NCBI GenBank assembly: GCA_029261925.1
Contig: JAJDAJ010000104.1
Coordinates: forward strand, 62,001-126,000
Origin: Deltaproteobacteria bacterium
GTDB lineage: Bacteria; Myxococcota_A; UBA9160; SZUA-336
Direction of reading: 5' to 3'
DNA length: 64,000 nucleotides
Numbering within the stretch: position 1 is the stretch's first letter; each line of letters opens with the position of its first letter. Under the pieces are notes generated by a model. It was given only the letters and a program-made list of their open reading frames with translations, was not told the DNA's origin and made no database searches. Position numbers and translations under genes: made by a program. Of the stretch, positions 52,720-60,826 are shown in pieces.

Positions 52720-53928
52720 ATGAGTATCTTCATCGCCCGGCAGCCGATCCTGGACCGCAGGCGCAAGGTCTTCGCCTACGAGCTGCTCTTCCGCACCAGC
52801 CGGGAGAACCGCTTTCCGGACGTCGATCCCGACGCCGCGACGTCGCGCCTGATCAGCTACGTCACGACCGGATTCAACCTGAGCCGCATCACCGGGACCC
52901 GGGGCGCGTTCGTCAACCTCACGCGGCGGGTGCTGGTCGAGGGCCTGTACACGGTGCTGCCGCCGGACCGCGTCGTGATCGAGCTGCTCGAGAACGTCGA
53001 GCCCGACGACGAGGTGATCGCCGCCTGCCGGGGCCTTCGCGAGCAGGGCTACGCTTTGGCCCTGGACGACTACGTCGATGCAGAGCGCTTCGCGCCGCTG
53101 ATCGAGTGCGCGAGCTTCCTCAAGGTGGACTTCCGCAGCACGCCGCCCGAGGAGCAGGCGCGGCTCTCGCGGGAGTACGGCTCCGAGCTCGCCATGCTGG
53201 CCGAGAAGGTGGAGACCGAGGACGAGGTCAAGCAGGCGACCAGGGCAGGCTATCGCTACTTCCAGGGCTTCTACTTCTGCCGGCCCAAGGTGCTCTCGAC
53301 CCAGGAGATCCCGGCCTCGAAGGTGCAGTACCTGCAGTTCTTCAACGAGGTCTTCCGCGAGGAGCTCGACTACGGGCGCCTCGAGGAGGTGATCCGCAGC
53401 GACCTGTCGCTGACGTTCAAGCTGATGCGGCTGGTCAACTCCGTCGCTCTGCGCGGCGAGCGCTCGGTCGCCTCGATCCGCAACGCGCTGATCCGGATCG
53501 GCGAGCACCCGCTCCAGAAGTGGGCCACGATCCTGACCCTCTGCCAGGTCTCGGCCGACGCCCCGCCGGAGCTGATCGCCACGTCGCTGCTGCGCGGTCG
53601 CCTCTGCGAGCTCCTCGGTCCGTGCATCGAGGCGAAGCTCGACGGGCACGCGCTCTTCCTGGTCGGCATGCTCTCCCTGCTCGGCGCGATCCTGCAGCGG
53701 CCGATGGACGAGGTACTCGGCGAGCTCGCGGTCTCCGACGAGGTGCGCAAGGGAATCCTCGAGGACGGCTCCGCACTCGGACGCGTGCGCCAGCTCGTGA
53801 TCGCGCACGAGCGCGGTCGCTGGGACGACGTGGCCGAGCGCGCCGACCAGCTCGGGCTCGACCTCGGCGTGCTCAACGACCTGTACCTCGACGCCATCGG
53901 CTGGTCGACGCAGATCACCGGCGGCTGA
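52720..53928 (+). CDS. EAL-HDOD protein, YuxH family (degenerate EAL)
   Basis: Cytoplasmic signalling protein, 402 residues. The N-terminal YuxH-type EAL domain (IFIARQPILDRRRKVFAYELLFR) has ELL rather than EAL and lacks several metal-binding residues, so it probably does not hydrolyse c-di-GMP. The C-terminal HDOD domain (FREELDYGRLEEVIRSDLSL through LVGMLSLLGAIL) binds partners. ATG 52720 begins MSIFIARQPIL, the family N-terminus. Close to a c-di-GMP riboswitch gene, which may be coincidence or regulatory context. Confidence 0.88.
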   Translation: MSIFIARQPILDRRRKVFAYELLFRTSRENRFPDVDPDAATSRLISYVTTGFNLSRITGTRGAFVNLTRRVLVEGLYTVLPPDRVVIELLENVEPDDEVIAACRGLREQGYALALDDYVDAERFAPLIECASFLKVDFRSTPPEEQARLSREYGSELAMLAEKVETEDEVKQATRAGYRYFQGFYFCRPKVLSTQEIPASKVQYLQFFNEVFREELDYGRLEEVIRSDLSLTFKLMRLVNSVALRGERSVASIRNALIRIGEHPLQKWATILTLCQVSADAPPELIATSLLRGRLCELLGPCIEAKLDGHALFLVGMLSLLGAILQRPMDEVLGELAVSDEVRKGILEDGSALGRVRQLVIAHERGRWDDVAERADQLGLDLGVLNDLYLDAIGWSTQITGG

Positions 53929-53998
53929 CCGCCGGCCCGCTCCGCTCCCGGTGGACACCACCAGCGCCCGCGGTCCAGACTCCGCGGGCGAGGTGGCC

Positions 53999-54838
53999 AT
54001 GAGCGAGACGGTGCTGGTCGAGGGTCTGGCGTTCCCGGAGGGTCCGCGCTGGCGCGAGGACCGGCTCTACTTCTCCGACATGCATGCCGGGAATGTCTGC
54101 ACGGTCGACGAGGCGGGGAAGCTCGAGACGATCGTCGAGGTTCCGGGCCGGCCGTCGGGGCTCGGCTGGGACCCACAGGGACGCCTGCTGATCGTCTCGA
54201 TGACCGACCGCCGCCTGCTGCGTCTCGATGACGGCCGTCTGGAGCAGGTCGCCGACCTGAGCGGCCTGGTCTCGCACGACTGCAACGACATGGTCGTGGA
54301 CGCCCGCGGGCGTGCGTACGTGGGCAACTTCGGCTTCGACTTCGCCTCCGGCGAGAAGCCGCGCAGCACCGAGCTGATCCTGGTGCAGCCCGACGGCTCG
54401 GCGCGCAGCGTCGCTGGCGGGCTCGAGTTCCCCAACGGGAGCGTGATCACGCCCGACGGCCGTACGCTGATCGTCGGCGAGTCGTTCGGCCGCCGCTACA
54501 CCGCGTTCCAGATCCAGGGCGACGGCAGCCTCGAGGGGCGGCGCGTCTGGGCCGAGCTGGGCGAGGCCACGCCCGACGGCTGCTGCCTCGATGCCGGGGG
54601 CGGCATCTGGGCCGCCTCGCCGGCAACGCGCGAGGTGCTGCGCGTTCTCGAGGGCGGTGAGGTCACGCAGCGCATCCCCACGCAGCAGCAGGCGATCGCG
54701 TGCATGCTCGGCGGCGCGGATCGCCGCACGCTGTTCATCCTGACCGCCAGCAGCCTCGAGGCCGACGCCTGCCGCGAGCGGCGCGACGCGCGCATCGTGA
54801 CGCAGCGCGTCGACGTCGCGGGCGCGGGCTGGCCGTGA
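53999..54838 (+). CDS. SMP-30/gluconolactonase-like protein
   Basis: Six-bladed beta-propeller hydrolase, 279 residues, with typical SMP-30 motifs: AFPEGPRWREDRLYFSD, CNDMVVDARGRAYVGNFGFD, FPNGSVITPDGRTLIVGES, and EATPDGCCLDAGGGIWAA, in which metal-binding Glu, Asn and Asp occupy standard places. Acts on lactones or related esters. GAGG is 5-6 nt before the ATG at 53999. A hairpin (53918-53935) separates it from the HDOD gene. The following gene starts inside its stop codon. Confidence 0.88.
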   Translation: MSETVLVEGLAFPEGPRWREDRLYFSDMHAGNVCTVDEAGKLETIVEVPGRPSGLGWDPQGRLLIVSMTDRRLLRLDDGRLEQVADLSGLVSHDCNDMVVDARGRAYVGNFGFDFASGEKPRSTELILVQPDGSARSVAGGLEFPNGSVITPDGRTLIVGESFGRRYTAFQIQGDGSLEGRRVWAELGEATPDGCCLDAGGGIWAASPATREVLRVLEGGEVTQRIPTQQQAIACMLGGADRRTLFILTASSLEADACRERRDARIVTQRVDVAGAGWP

Positions 54839-55191
54839 GCGCGCCGGGGGCCGCCGGTGTCTGGATCGTGGATCGCGTGGTGCTACGCCCCGGACAGCTA
54901 CGCGCCTGGCGGGAGCTCTTCGAGCGCGACTACCTGCCCGGTGCGCGGGAGCGCGGCATGAGCCTGGTCGGACACTGGGTCTCGCCGCCGCTCGAGCTGG
55001 CGGATCGCCAGGCCGAGGTGCTGGCCGTCTGGTCGCTCCCGGATGCCGAGGCGTTCTGGCCCGCGCGCATCGGCGGCGGCGCCGACCCGGACGTGGCGCG
55101 CTTCTGGGAGGAGGCGGGCGCGCTGATCGCGCGGCGCGAGCGCAGCTACTTTCGCCCGGCCGCGGAGGTGCTGGACGGCACGGCGGACTGA
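54835..55191 (+). CDS. Small dimeric alpha/beta-barrel (NIPSNAP-like) protein
   Basis: A 118-residue soluble protein read from GTG 54835, which overlaps the SMP-30 stop (GTGA). The pattern of beta-alpha-beta with VWIVDRVVLRPGQLRAWRELF and WSLPDAEAFWPARI resembles NIPSNAP or ABM-type dimeric ferredoxin-like folds, which bind small organic molecules. The identity is a structural guess. It belongs to the same transcript as the SMP-30 gene. Confidence 0.65.
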   Translation: MSAPGAAGVWIVDRVVLRPGQLRAWRELFERDYLPGARERGMSLVGHWVSPPLELADRQAEVLAVWSLPDAEAFWPARIGGGADPDVARFWEEAGALIARRERSYFRPAAEVLDGTAD

Positions 55192-55247
55192 GCGCGCAGC
55201 GACACGGGCGCGCAGCGGGGAGCGCCGGGATCGCGGGCGCGCGGTGG

Positions 55248-55253
55248 TACGAT
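55248..55253 (+). promoter_or_regulatory. -10-like element TACGAT before serine-hydrolase-like gene
   Basis: TGGTACGAT followed by GCGCG, ending 8 nt before ATG 55261; this points to a leaderless mRNA starting at or next to that ATG. Confidence 0.45.
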
Positions 55254-55260
55254 GCGCGCC

Positions 55261-56379
55261 ATGTCACACCCGATCGCCGATCCCGAGAGCATGGGCATCG
55301 ATCCCGTCCGTCTCGACCTCCTGCTGCGGCGCGCGCGCCACGAGGTGGAGGGAGGACGCCTGCCCTCGTGTCAGGTGGCGCTGGCCCGCGGCGGACGGCT
55401 GGTCGCGTTCGAGACCGTGGGCGACGCCAGCCCCCAGACGCGCTACGTGCTGCAGTCGGCGGGGCGCCCGCTGCTCGCCGTGACCGCGTGGAAGGCGCTG
55501 AGCGACGGACTGTTCGCCCTCGACGATCGCGTGGCCGGGATCGTCCCGGAGTTCGATACCAACGGCAAGGACGCGGTCACGGTGCGCCACGTGCTCACGC
55601 ACACGGGCGGCTTCCCGATGGCGCCCCTGGGCTTTCCGCGGCATCGCGATCGCGACGAGCGACTGGCCGCGTTCTCGAAGTGGCGCCTCGACTGGGAGCC
55701 CGGCTCCAAGCTCGCGTTCCACGTGACGGCGTCGGCCTGGGTGATCCGCGAGCTGATCGAGCGCACGTCCGGCATGCTGCTGCGCGACTACCTGCGCGAG
55801 AAGATCGCCGCGCCGCTGGGGCTGACGGTCGACATCGGCCCCCCGGTCGAGGAGCAGCGCACGGTGGCGCCGTACGTGTGCACCGACGCGAAGACCAGCG
55901 AGGTCGAGATCGACCCCTGGGGTCCGTGGTACCTGAGCGAGCCCGAGGTGCTGGCCGCCGGCGAGCCGAGTCACACCGGCGTCGCCACGGCCGGCGACAT
56001 GGTGATGCTCTTCCAGGGGCTGTACCACTCGGGGATCTGGAGCCCCGAGGCGGTGGCCGAGGGCACGCGCGCGCAGGTGGACATGACGCTCTCGGGTGAC
56101 TTCGGCGGGGCGGGACAGCGCACGCGCATGGGGCTCTTCGTGACCGTGGGCACCGGGGGCGGGGGCGCGAACGGCGCGCCGGGCCTGACCGCTTCCCCGG
56201 CGACCTTCGGCCACACGGGCGCACCCACGCAGATGTCGTTCTGCGACCCCGGGTCCGGCGTCTCGTTCGCCTTCTTCACCAACGGCTACCCGCGCGCCGG
56301 CTACGACCGCACACAGGCCGGCATGAACCAGATCGCGGTGCTCGGCAACCTGGCCTTCGACTGCCCCGTGCGGGACTGA
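55261..56379 (+). CDS. Beta-lactamase-fold serine hydrolase family protein with altered active site
   Basis: A 372-residue class C beta-lactamase/EstB-like fold protein. Fold markers are HVLTHTGGF, PGSKLAFHVTASAW, GMLLRDYLREKIAAPLGL and HTGAPTQM. Key residues deviate: SxxK is SAGR (Lys to Arg) and the YxN position is FHV, so normal acyl-enzyme chemistry is doubtful. ATG 55261 (MSHPIADPESMGID) was preferred to ATG 55252, which lies within the -10-like box. Followed by the P450 gene in the same direction. Confidence 0.8.
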   Translation: MSHPIADPESMGIDPVRLDLLLRRARHEVEGGRLPSCQVALARGGRLVAFETVGDASPQTRYVLQSAGRPLLAVTAWKALSDGLFALDDRVAGIVPEFDTNGKDAVTVRHVLTHTGGFPMAPLGFPRHRDRDERLAAFSKWRLDWEPGSKLAFHVTASAWVIRELIERTSGMLLRDYLREKIAAPLGLTVDIGPPVEEQRTVAPYVCTDAKTSEVEIDPWGPWYLSEPEVLAAGEPSHTGVATAGDMVMLFQGLYHSGIWSPEAVAEGTRAQVDMTLSGDFGGAGQRTRMGLFVTVGTGGGGANGAPGLTASPATFGHTGAPTQMSFCDPGSGVSFAFFTNGYPRAGYDRTQAGMNQIAVLGNLAFDCPVRD

Positions 56380-56470
56380 GGCGGCGCGCGACCGCGCGGC
56401 GGACCGCTCGCGCGCGGAACGGCACCCCGCGCCGACGCCCGGGTACCATGCTGCGCGGAGGAGCCCGCAG

Positions 56471-57655
56471 ATGCGCGACGCCATCGACCTCGGCGATCTC
56501 GACCGCTTCGTGGAAGGCGTGCCCCACGAGTGGCTGGCCTGGCTGCGCCGCGAGGCACCGCTGTTCTGGCACGAGGAGCCGGAGGGACCCGGCTTCTGGG
56601 CCGTGACCCGGCACGCCGACGTGGCCGGGATCAACAAGGACTGGGCGCGCTTCACCAACACCGGCGGCATCACGCCGCGGGGGCAGGGGGCGGCCCAGAG
56701 CTTCGTCCTGCTGAACATGGATCCACCCCTGCAGACGCGCCTGCGCGGCCTGATCAGCAGCGAGTTCACGCCACAGCCGATCCGCCGGCTGGAGCCGCGT
56801 GTACGGGAGATCGCCGCCGAGCGGGTCCGGGCGTTCGCCGCGGCGGGGGGCGGCGACTGGGTGACCGACGTGGCCGCACCGATCCCGGTGCGCGTGATCT
56901 GCGAGCTGATGGGCGTGCCGCGCGAGGACGAGCAGAGCATCTTCGAGTGGAGCAACGCGATCGTTCCCAACGCCGACCCGGAGTACTGGATCTCCCCGGA
57001 GGCGGCGGCCGCGGCGAACCGCGCGATCGAGCAGTACGCGCTCGAGCTGATCGAGCGCAAGCGGCGCGATCCCGGCGACGACCTGACCACGCGCCTCATC
57101 GAGGCGCGCCTCGACGGCGAGCCGCTGGGCGAGCAGCTGATCAGCGCATTCGTGCGCATCCTGGTCATCGGCGGCAGCGAGACCACGCGCCACCTGATCA
57201 GCCACACCCTGCAGACGCTGCACGAGTACCCCGACCAGCGCGAGCGCGTGGCGCGCGGCGAGGTGGCCAGCGAGCTGACGATCGAGGAGATGCTCCGCTG
57301 GAGCTCACCGGTGATCCACCACGCGCGCCACGCGACGCAGGACGTGGAGCTGCACGGCCAGAAGATCCGCAAGGGCGACCGGGTCACCCTCTGGATGGCC
57401 TCGGCCAATCGCGACGGGGAGGCCTTCGCGCACGCCGACCACCTCGACGTGGGCCGCGATCCGAACCACCACGTGGCGCTGGGCGCCGGCGGCCCGCACT
57501 ACTGCCTGGGCGCCCACCTGGCGCGGCTCGAGGGTGTGGCGGTGCTCGACGAGCTGCGACCGCTGCTGCCGCGCCTCGAGGTGAGCGGCGCTCCGGACCG
57601 CCTGCGCTCGAATTTCTTCAACGGCATCAAGCACCTGGCGGTCGAGCTGAACTGA
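56471..57655 (+). CDS. Cytochrome P450, CYP124/125/142-like
   Basis: Heme monooxygenase of 394 residues, soluble class I type needing ferredoxin and reductase. The heme loop LGAGGPHYCLGAHLARLE has the one-residue-longer spacing seen in CYP125/142 (FGGTGAHYCIG), with Leu for Phe. The I-helix is VIGGSETTRHLIS, with GSETT replacing the usual AGHETT, and the K-helix has EMLRW. The N-terminus (GVPHEWLAWLRREAPLFWHE ... GFWAVTRHADV) is that of sterol/terpene hydroxylases. GGAGGAG precedes the ATG, and TACCATGC is at 56444-56451. Substrate unknown; sterol-like or isoprenoid is likely. Confidence 0.9.
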   Translation: MRDAIDLGDLDRFVEGVPHEWLAWLRREAPLFWHEEPEGPGFWAVTRHADVAGINKDWARFTNTGGITPRGQGAAQSFVLLNMDPPLQTRLRGLISSEFTPQPIRRLEPRVREIAAERVRAFAAAGGGDWVTDVAAPIPVRVICELMGVPREDEQSIFEWSNAIVPNADPEYWISPEAAAAANRAIEQYALELIERKRRDPGDDLTTRLIEARLDGEPLGEQLISAFVRILVIGGSETTRHLISHTLQTLHEYPDQRERVARGEVASELTIEEMLRWSSPVIHHARHATQDVELHGQKIRKGDRVTLWMASANRDGEAFAHADHLDVGRDPNHHVALGAGGPHYCLGAHLARLEGVAVLDELRPLLPRLEVSGAPDRLRSNFFNGIKHLAVELN

Positions 57656-57713
57656 CCCGCGCGGTCGACGAGCCCTGCTAGGCTGCATTGCGCCGGAGCC
57701 GAGGAGAGACCAG

Positions 57714-58856
57714 TTGAGACGTTCTCTGGGAGTCGCGGTGGCGCTGCTGCTGTTCGCGACGGCCGCCGTGGCGCTCTTCCTCGCGACCGCGCCCGACCCC
57801 GAGCCGGACGGCCCCGCGGGGCGCGAGCTGGCGGCCGCGGGGCCCCACAGCGTACGCGAGCTCGAGCTGAGCCTGCTGGATGCCTCGCGGCCGACGCCGC
57901 CGATCGAGGGCGTGCCCGGAAGCCCGGAGCGCGCGCTGACCACGACCGTCTGGCTTCCCGCCGACGACGGCGCTCGGGCCTTGCCGCTGATCGTCTACAG
58001 CCACGGCTTCATGGGCAGCCGCGAGGAGAACGCGCGGCTCTGCGCACACCTGGCCGGCCGCGGCTTCGTCGTGGCGGCGGCCGACTTTCCGCGCACCAGC
58101 TACGACGCGCCCGGCGAGCCGGACATGTCGGACCTGCCGCAGCAGCCGCGCGACGTGCGCTTCGTGATCGATGCGCTGCTCGAGCGCAGCGCCGATCCCG
58201 CCAGCCCCCTGCATCGCCGGCTCGACGGCGAGCGCATCGGTGTGATGGGGCTCTCCCTGGGCGGCCTGACCACCGCGCTCGTCGCCTTCCACCCACGGCT
58301 GCGCGATCCGCGCGTGCGCGCCGCCGTGTCGATCGCCGGGCCCACCTCGATGTTCTCGCGCGGCTTCTTCGAGACCGCGCCCCTGCCGTTCCTGATGGTC
58401 GCGGGCGACATCGACGCGATCGTGGACTACCCGAGCAACGCGCGGCCCGTGCTCGAGCGCGTGCCCGGCGGTCGCCTGCTGACGCTCGAGGGCGGCTCGC
58501 ACGTGGGGTTCACCGACGTGGCGGCATCGATCTTCCGCTGGCTGGACAACCCGGACTCCGTGGGCTGCGACGGGCTCGAGGGCCGGACCCCGACCGACGG
58601 CGTGGGCTGGCCCGAGCTGGGCGACGCGAGCGACGGCATCATCGCGGAGCCCCCCAACCCCCTGCCCTGCACGCGCCTGCCGCTGCCCCGGGCCATGCGC
58701 CCGGCGCGCCAGCAGATGCTGACGCGCATCGCCGTCACCGCGTTCCTCGAGGCGCGGCTGCGCGACGGCGTCGGCGACCTGCCGCGACTGCGCGCCGTCG
58801 CCGTGGAGCATCCGGACGCGACGCTCGAGGTCGCCGACCCGGGAGGCGCGCCATGA
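57714..58856 (+). CDS. Chlorophyllase/PAF-acetylhydrolase-like exported lipase
   Basis: Alpha/beta hydrolase of 380 residues with an N-terminal hydrophobic anchor or signal (LGVAVALLLFATAAVALFLA). IVYSHGFMGSREENARLCAHL is the oxyanion region, GVMGLSLGGLTTALV the nucleophile elbow, GDIDAIVDY likely contains the acid and GGSHVGF the histidine. The fold resembles platelet-activating-factor acetylhydrolase or chlorophyllase families acting on long-chain esters. TTG 57714 start follows GAGGAG at 7 nt. The acyl-CoA synthetase begins in its stop. Confidence 0.82.
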   Translation: MRRSLGVAVALLLFATAAVALFLATAPDPEPDGPAGRELAAAGPHSVRELELSLLDASRPTPPIEGVPGSPERALTTTVWLPADDGARALPLIVYSHGFMGSREENARLCAHLAGRGFVVAAADFPRTSYDAPGEPDMSDLPQQPRDVRFVIDALLERSADPASPLHRRLDGERIGVMGLSLGGLTTALVAFHPRLRDPRVRAAVSIAGPTSMFSRGFFETAPLPFLMVAGDIDAIVDYPSNARPVLERVPGGRLLTLEGGSHVGFTDVAASIFRWLDNPDSVGCDGLEGRTPTDGVGWPELGDASDGIIAEPPNPLPCTRLPLPRAMRPARQQMLTRIAVTAFLEARLRDGVGDLPRLRAVAVEHPDATLEVADPGGAP

Positions 58857-60481
58857 GCGGCGGCATCGACCTCGCGGCGTACGGGCTGATCGCGGCCGGG
58901 CGACGCCCCGTGATCCCGGGCGAGGCTCCCCGCAGTGTGGCCGACGTGCTGGCGCGTGGGCTCCGCGAGGCGCCCGACGAGGAGGCGCTGGTCGGCCGCC
59001 ACGCGCGCTTCACCTGGGCGGGCCTCGACCGCGAGGTCGATCGCGCCGCACACGCGCTGCTCGGGGCGGGGATCGGCCCCGGAGATCGGCTGGCCGCATC
59101 ACTGGGCAACCACACCGAGATCGCCGTGGCGTTCCTGGCGGCGATGCGCATCGGCGCGATCTGGGTCGGCGTGAGCCACGCGCTCGCCCCGCCCGAGAAG
59201 CTGTACGTGCTGCGCGACGCCGGCGCCCGCCTGCTGCTCGCCGACGCCGCCACCGGCGATCAGCTCGCGCCGCTGCGCGCGGAGCTGCCCGACCTGGAGC
59301 GCGAGGTCCGCGTCGAGCCCGGCAGCGCGGACTGCGGCTGGCGCGCGCTGGTGGCGGGCGCCGCGGACGAGACGCGTCCGGCACTCGAGATCGACCCGTT
59401 CGCTCCGGCCGCGATCGCCTACACCAGCGGCACCACGGGCCAGCCCAAGGGCGCGGTCCACTCGCAGCACGGCATGCTGCTGCCCGGCGCGGTCGCTGCG
59501 TGGCAGGGGCGCACGCACCCCGGGGTCATCCTGGGCGTCTGTCTGCCGCTGACCGTCCTCAACCTGATGACCCTAGGTCCCGTCTTCACGGCACAGTCGC
59601 GCTCGCGCCTGGTGCTGATGGACCGCATCGACGCGCTGGGGATCGCCGCCTGGGTTCGCCAGGAGCGCGTCGCGGCCTTCACCGGCGTTCCGACGATCCT
59701 GCACGACCTGCTGACCCATCCCGACGTCAGACCCGAGGACCTGTCGAGCCTGACCCACCCCGCCGTCGGGGGGGCGAGCTGCCCCGAGGAGTTCAAGCAG
59801 CTGTACCGCGAGCGCTTCGGGCGAGAGGTGCGCGAGGGCTACGGAATGACCGAGGCCCCTACCTCGGTGACCAGCACGGATCCCGACGGCCCGCCCGTGC
59901 CCGGCTCGGTGGGCCGCGCGCTGCCCCACGTGCGCCTGCGGGTCGAGGACGACAGCGGTGCCGTGCTCGGACCGGACGAGGTCGGCGAGATCTGCGTGGG
60001 CGGCACCGACGAGGGCGAGTGGGCCGGCGTGTACATCCCGATGCTCGGCTACTGGAAGCGCGCCGAGGCCACGGCCGAGGCCCTGCGCGGCGGCTGGCTG
60101 CACACCGGCGACCTGGGCCGCATCGACGCCGACGGCAACGTCTTCATCGTGGACCGCAAGACCGACATGATCGTGCGCGGCGGCTCCAACGTGTACTCGG
60201 CCGAGGTAGAGCGCGTGCTCCACGAGGACGAACGCGTGGCCGAGTGCGCCGTGCTCGGCATCCCCGACCGGCGCCTGGGCGAGCGCGTGGTGGCGGCCGT
60301 GCGCCTCGAGAAGGCCGGGGCGTCCGCACCGGAAAACCTCGAGGCGGAGCTGCGCGAGCACTGCCTGCGGCAGATCGCGCGCTACAAGTGCCCCGATCGC
60401 ATCGTGATCGTGGACGAGTTCCCGCGCAACGCGATGAACAAGATCGTCAAGCCGCGGCTGCGGGAGCTGTTCGCGGACTGA
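58853..60481 (+). CDS. AMP-dependent acyl-CoA synthetase/ligase
   Basis: Activates a carboxylic acid with ATP and CoA; 542 residues, ANL superfamily. P-loop AYTSGTTGQPKGAVHS, motif GYGMTEAPTS, WLHTGDLGRIDADGNVFIVDRK and the C-terminal lysine loop NAMNKIVK are intact. ATG overlaps the lipase stop (ATGA). Sequence is of the medium/long-chain or aromatic acyl ligase type. A CCCGGCG/CGCCGGG hairpin follows the stop. With the P450 and lipase it looks like side-chain activation in a catabolic route. Confidence 0.93.
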   Translation: MSGGIDLAAYGLIAAGRRPVIPGEAPRSVADVLARGLREAPDEEALVGRHARFTWAGLDREVDRAAHALLGAGIGPGDRLAASLGNHTEIAVAFLAAMRIGAIWVGVSHALAPPEKLYVLRDAGARLLLADAATGDQLAPLRAELPDLEREVRVEPGSADCGWRALVAGAADETRPALEIDPFAPAAIAYTSGTTGQPKGAVHSQHGMLLPGAVAAWQGRTHPGVILGVCLPLTVLNLMTLGPVFTAQSRSRLVLMDRIDALGIAAWVRQERVAAFTGVPTILHDLLTHPDVRPEDLSSLTHPAVGGASCPEEFKQLYRERFGREVREGYGMTEAPTSVTSTDPDGPPVPGSVGRALPHVRLRVEDDSGAVLGPDEVGEICVGGTDEGEWAGVYIPMLGYWKRAEATAEALRGGWLHTGDLGRIDADGNVFIVDRKTDMIVRGGSNVYSAEVERVLHEDERVAECAVLGIPDRRLGERVVAAVRLEKAGASAPENLEAELREHCLRQIARYKCPDRIVIVDEFPRNAMNKIVKPRLRELFAD

Positions 60482-60499
60482 CCCGGCGCCTCCGCCGGG
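60482..60499 (+). terminator. Hairpin after acyl-CoA synthetase
   Basis: CCCGGCG-CCTC-CGCCGGG starts 1 nt after the stop codon; perfect 7-bp stem, no T-run. Confidence 0.45.
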
Positions 60500-60826
60500 C
60501 GACACCTCCAGCCCGCGACGGCCCACATGCCCCTCAGAGGCCGAACCCCGGTCTCGTGCCCGAGGGGATCCATGCAGCCAGCCCGAACAGCTTTGCCCAC
60601 CCGGCCCTGCCGGCGATCTGCGCCACAGCTGCCGCCGGGCACCGCGCCACGCGCGAGCGCCGCCACCGGCCGCGGATCCAGAAATCCCGTGCTTAATCAG
60701 GCACCTGAAAGCACCGCGCGGTCACCCCGGCATCACGCCGGGGCCGCCAGAGAACCCGGGAACTCCCGCATTGCCGGGTATAAACTCCCGTTTCTTCAGA
60801 TGGCAGTGACTGCCACAGGAGGGGTC
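60500..60826 (+). promoter_or_regulatory. Control region of TonB receptor
   Basis: No gene fits this 327-nt stretch. It carries an inverted repeat GTGCTT/AAGCAC (60689-60714), a hairpin CCCCGGC-ATCAC-GCCGGGG (60725-60743), the direct repeat AACTCCCG at 60761-60768 and 60783-60790, and TATAAA (60779-60784) between them, a -10 candidate. AGGAGG sits just before the receptor ATG. The pattern suggests a repressor site on the promoter. Confidence 0.45.
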
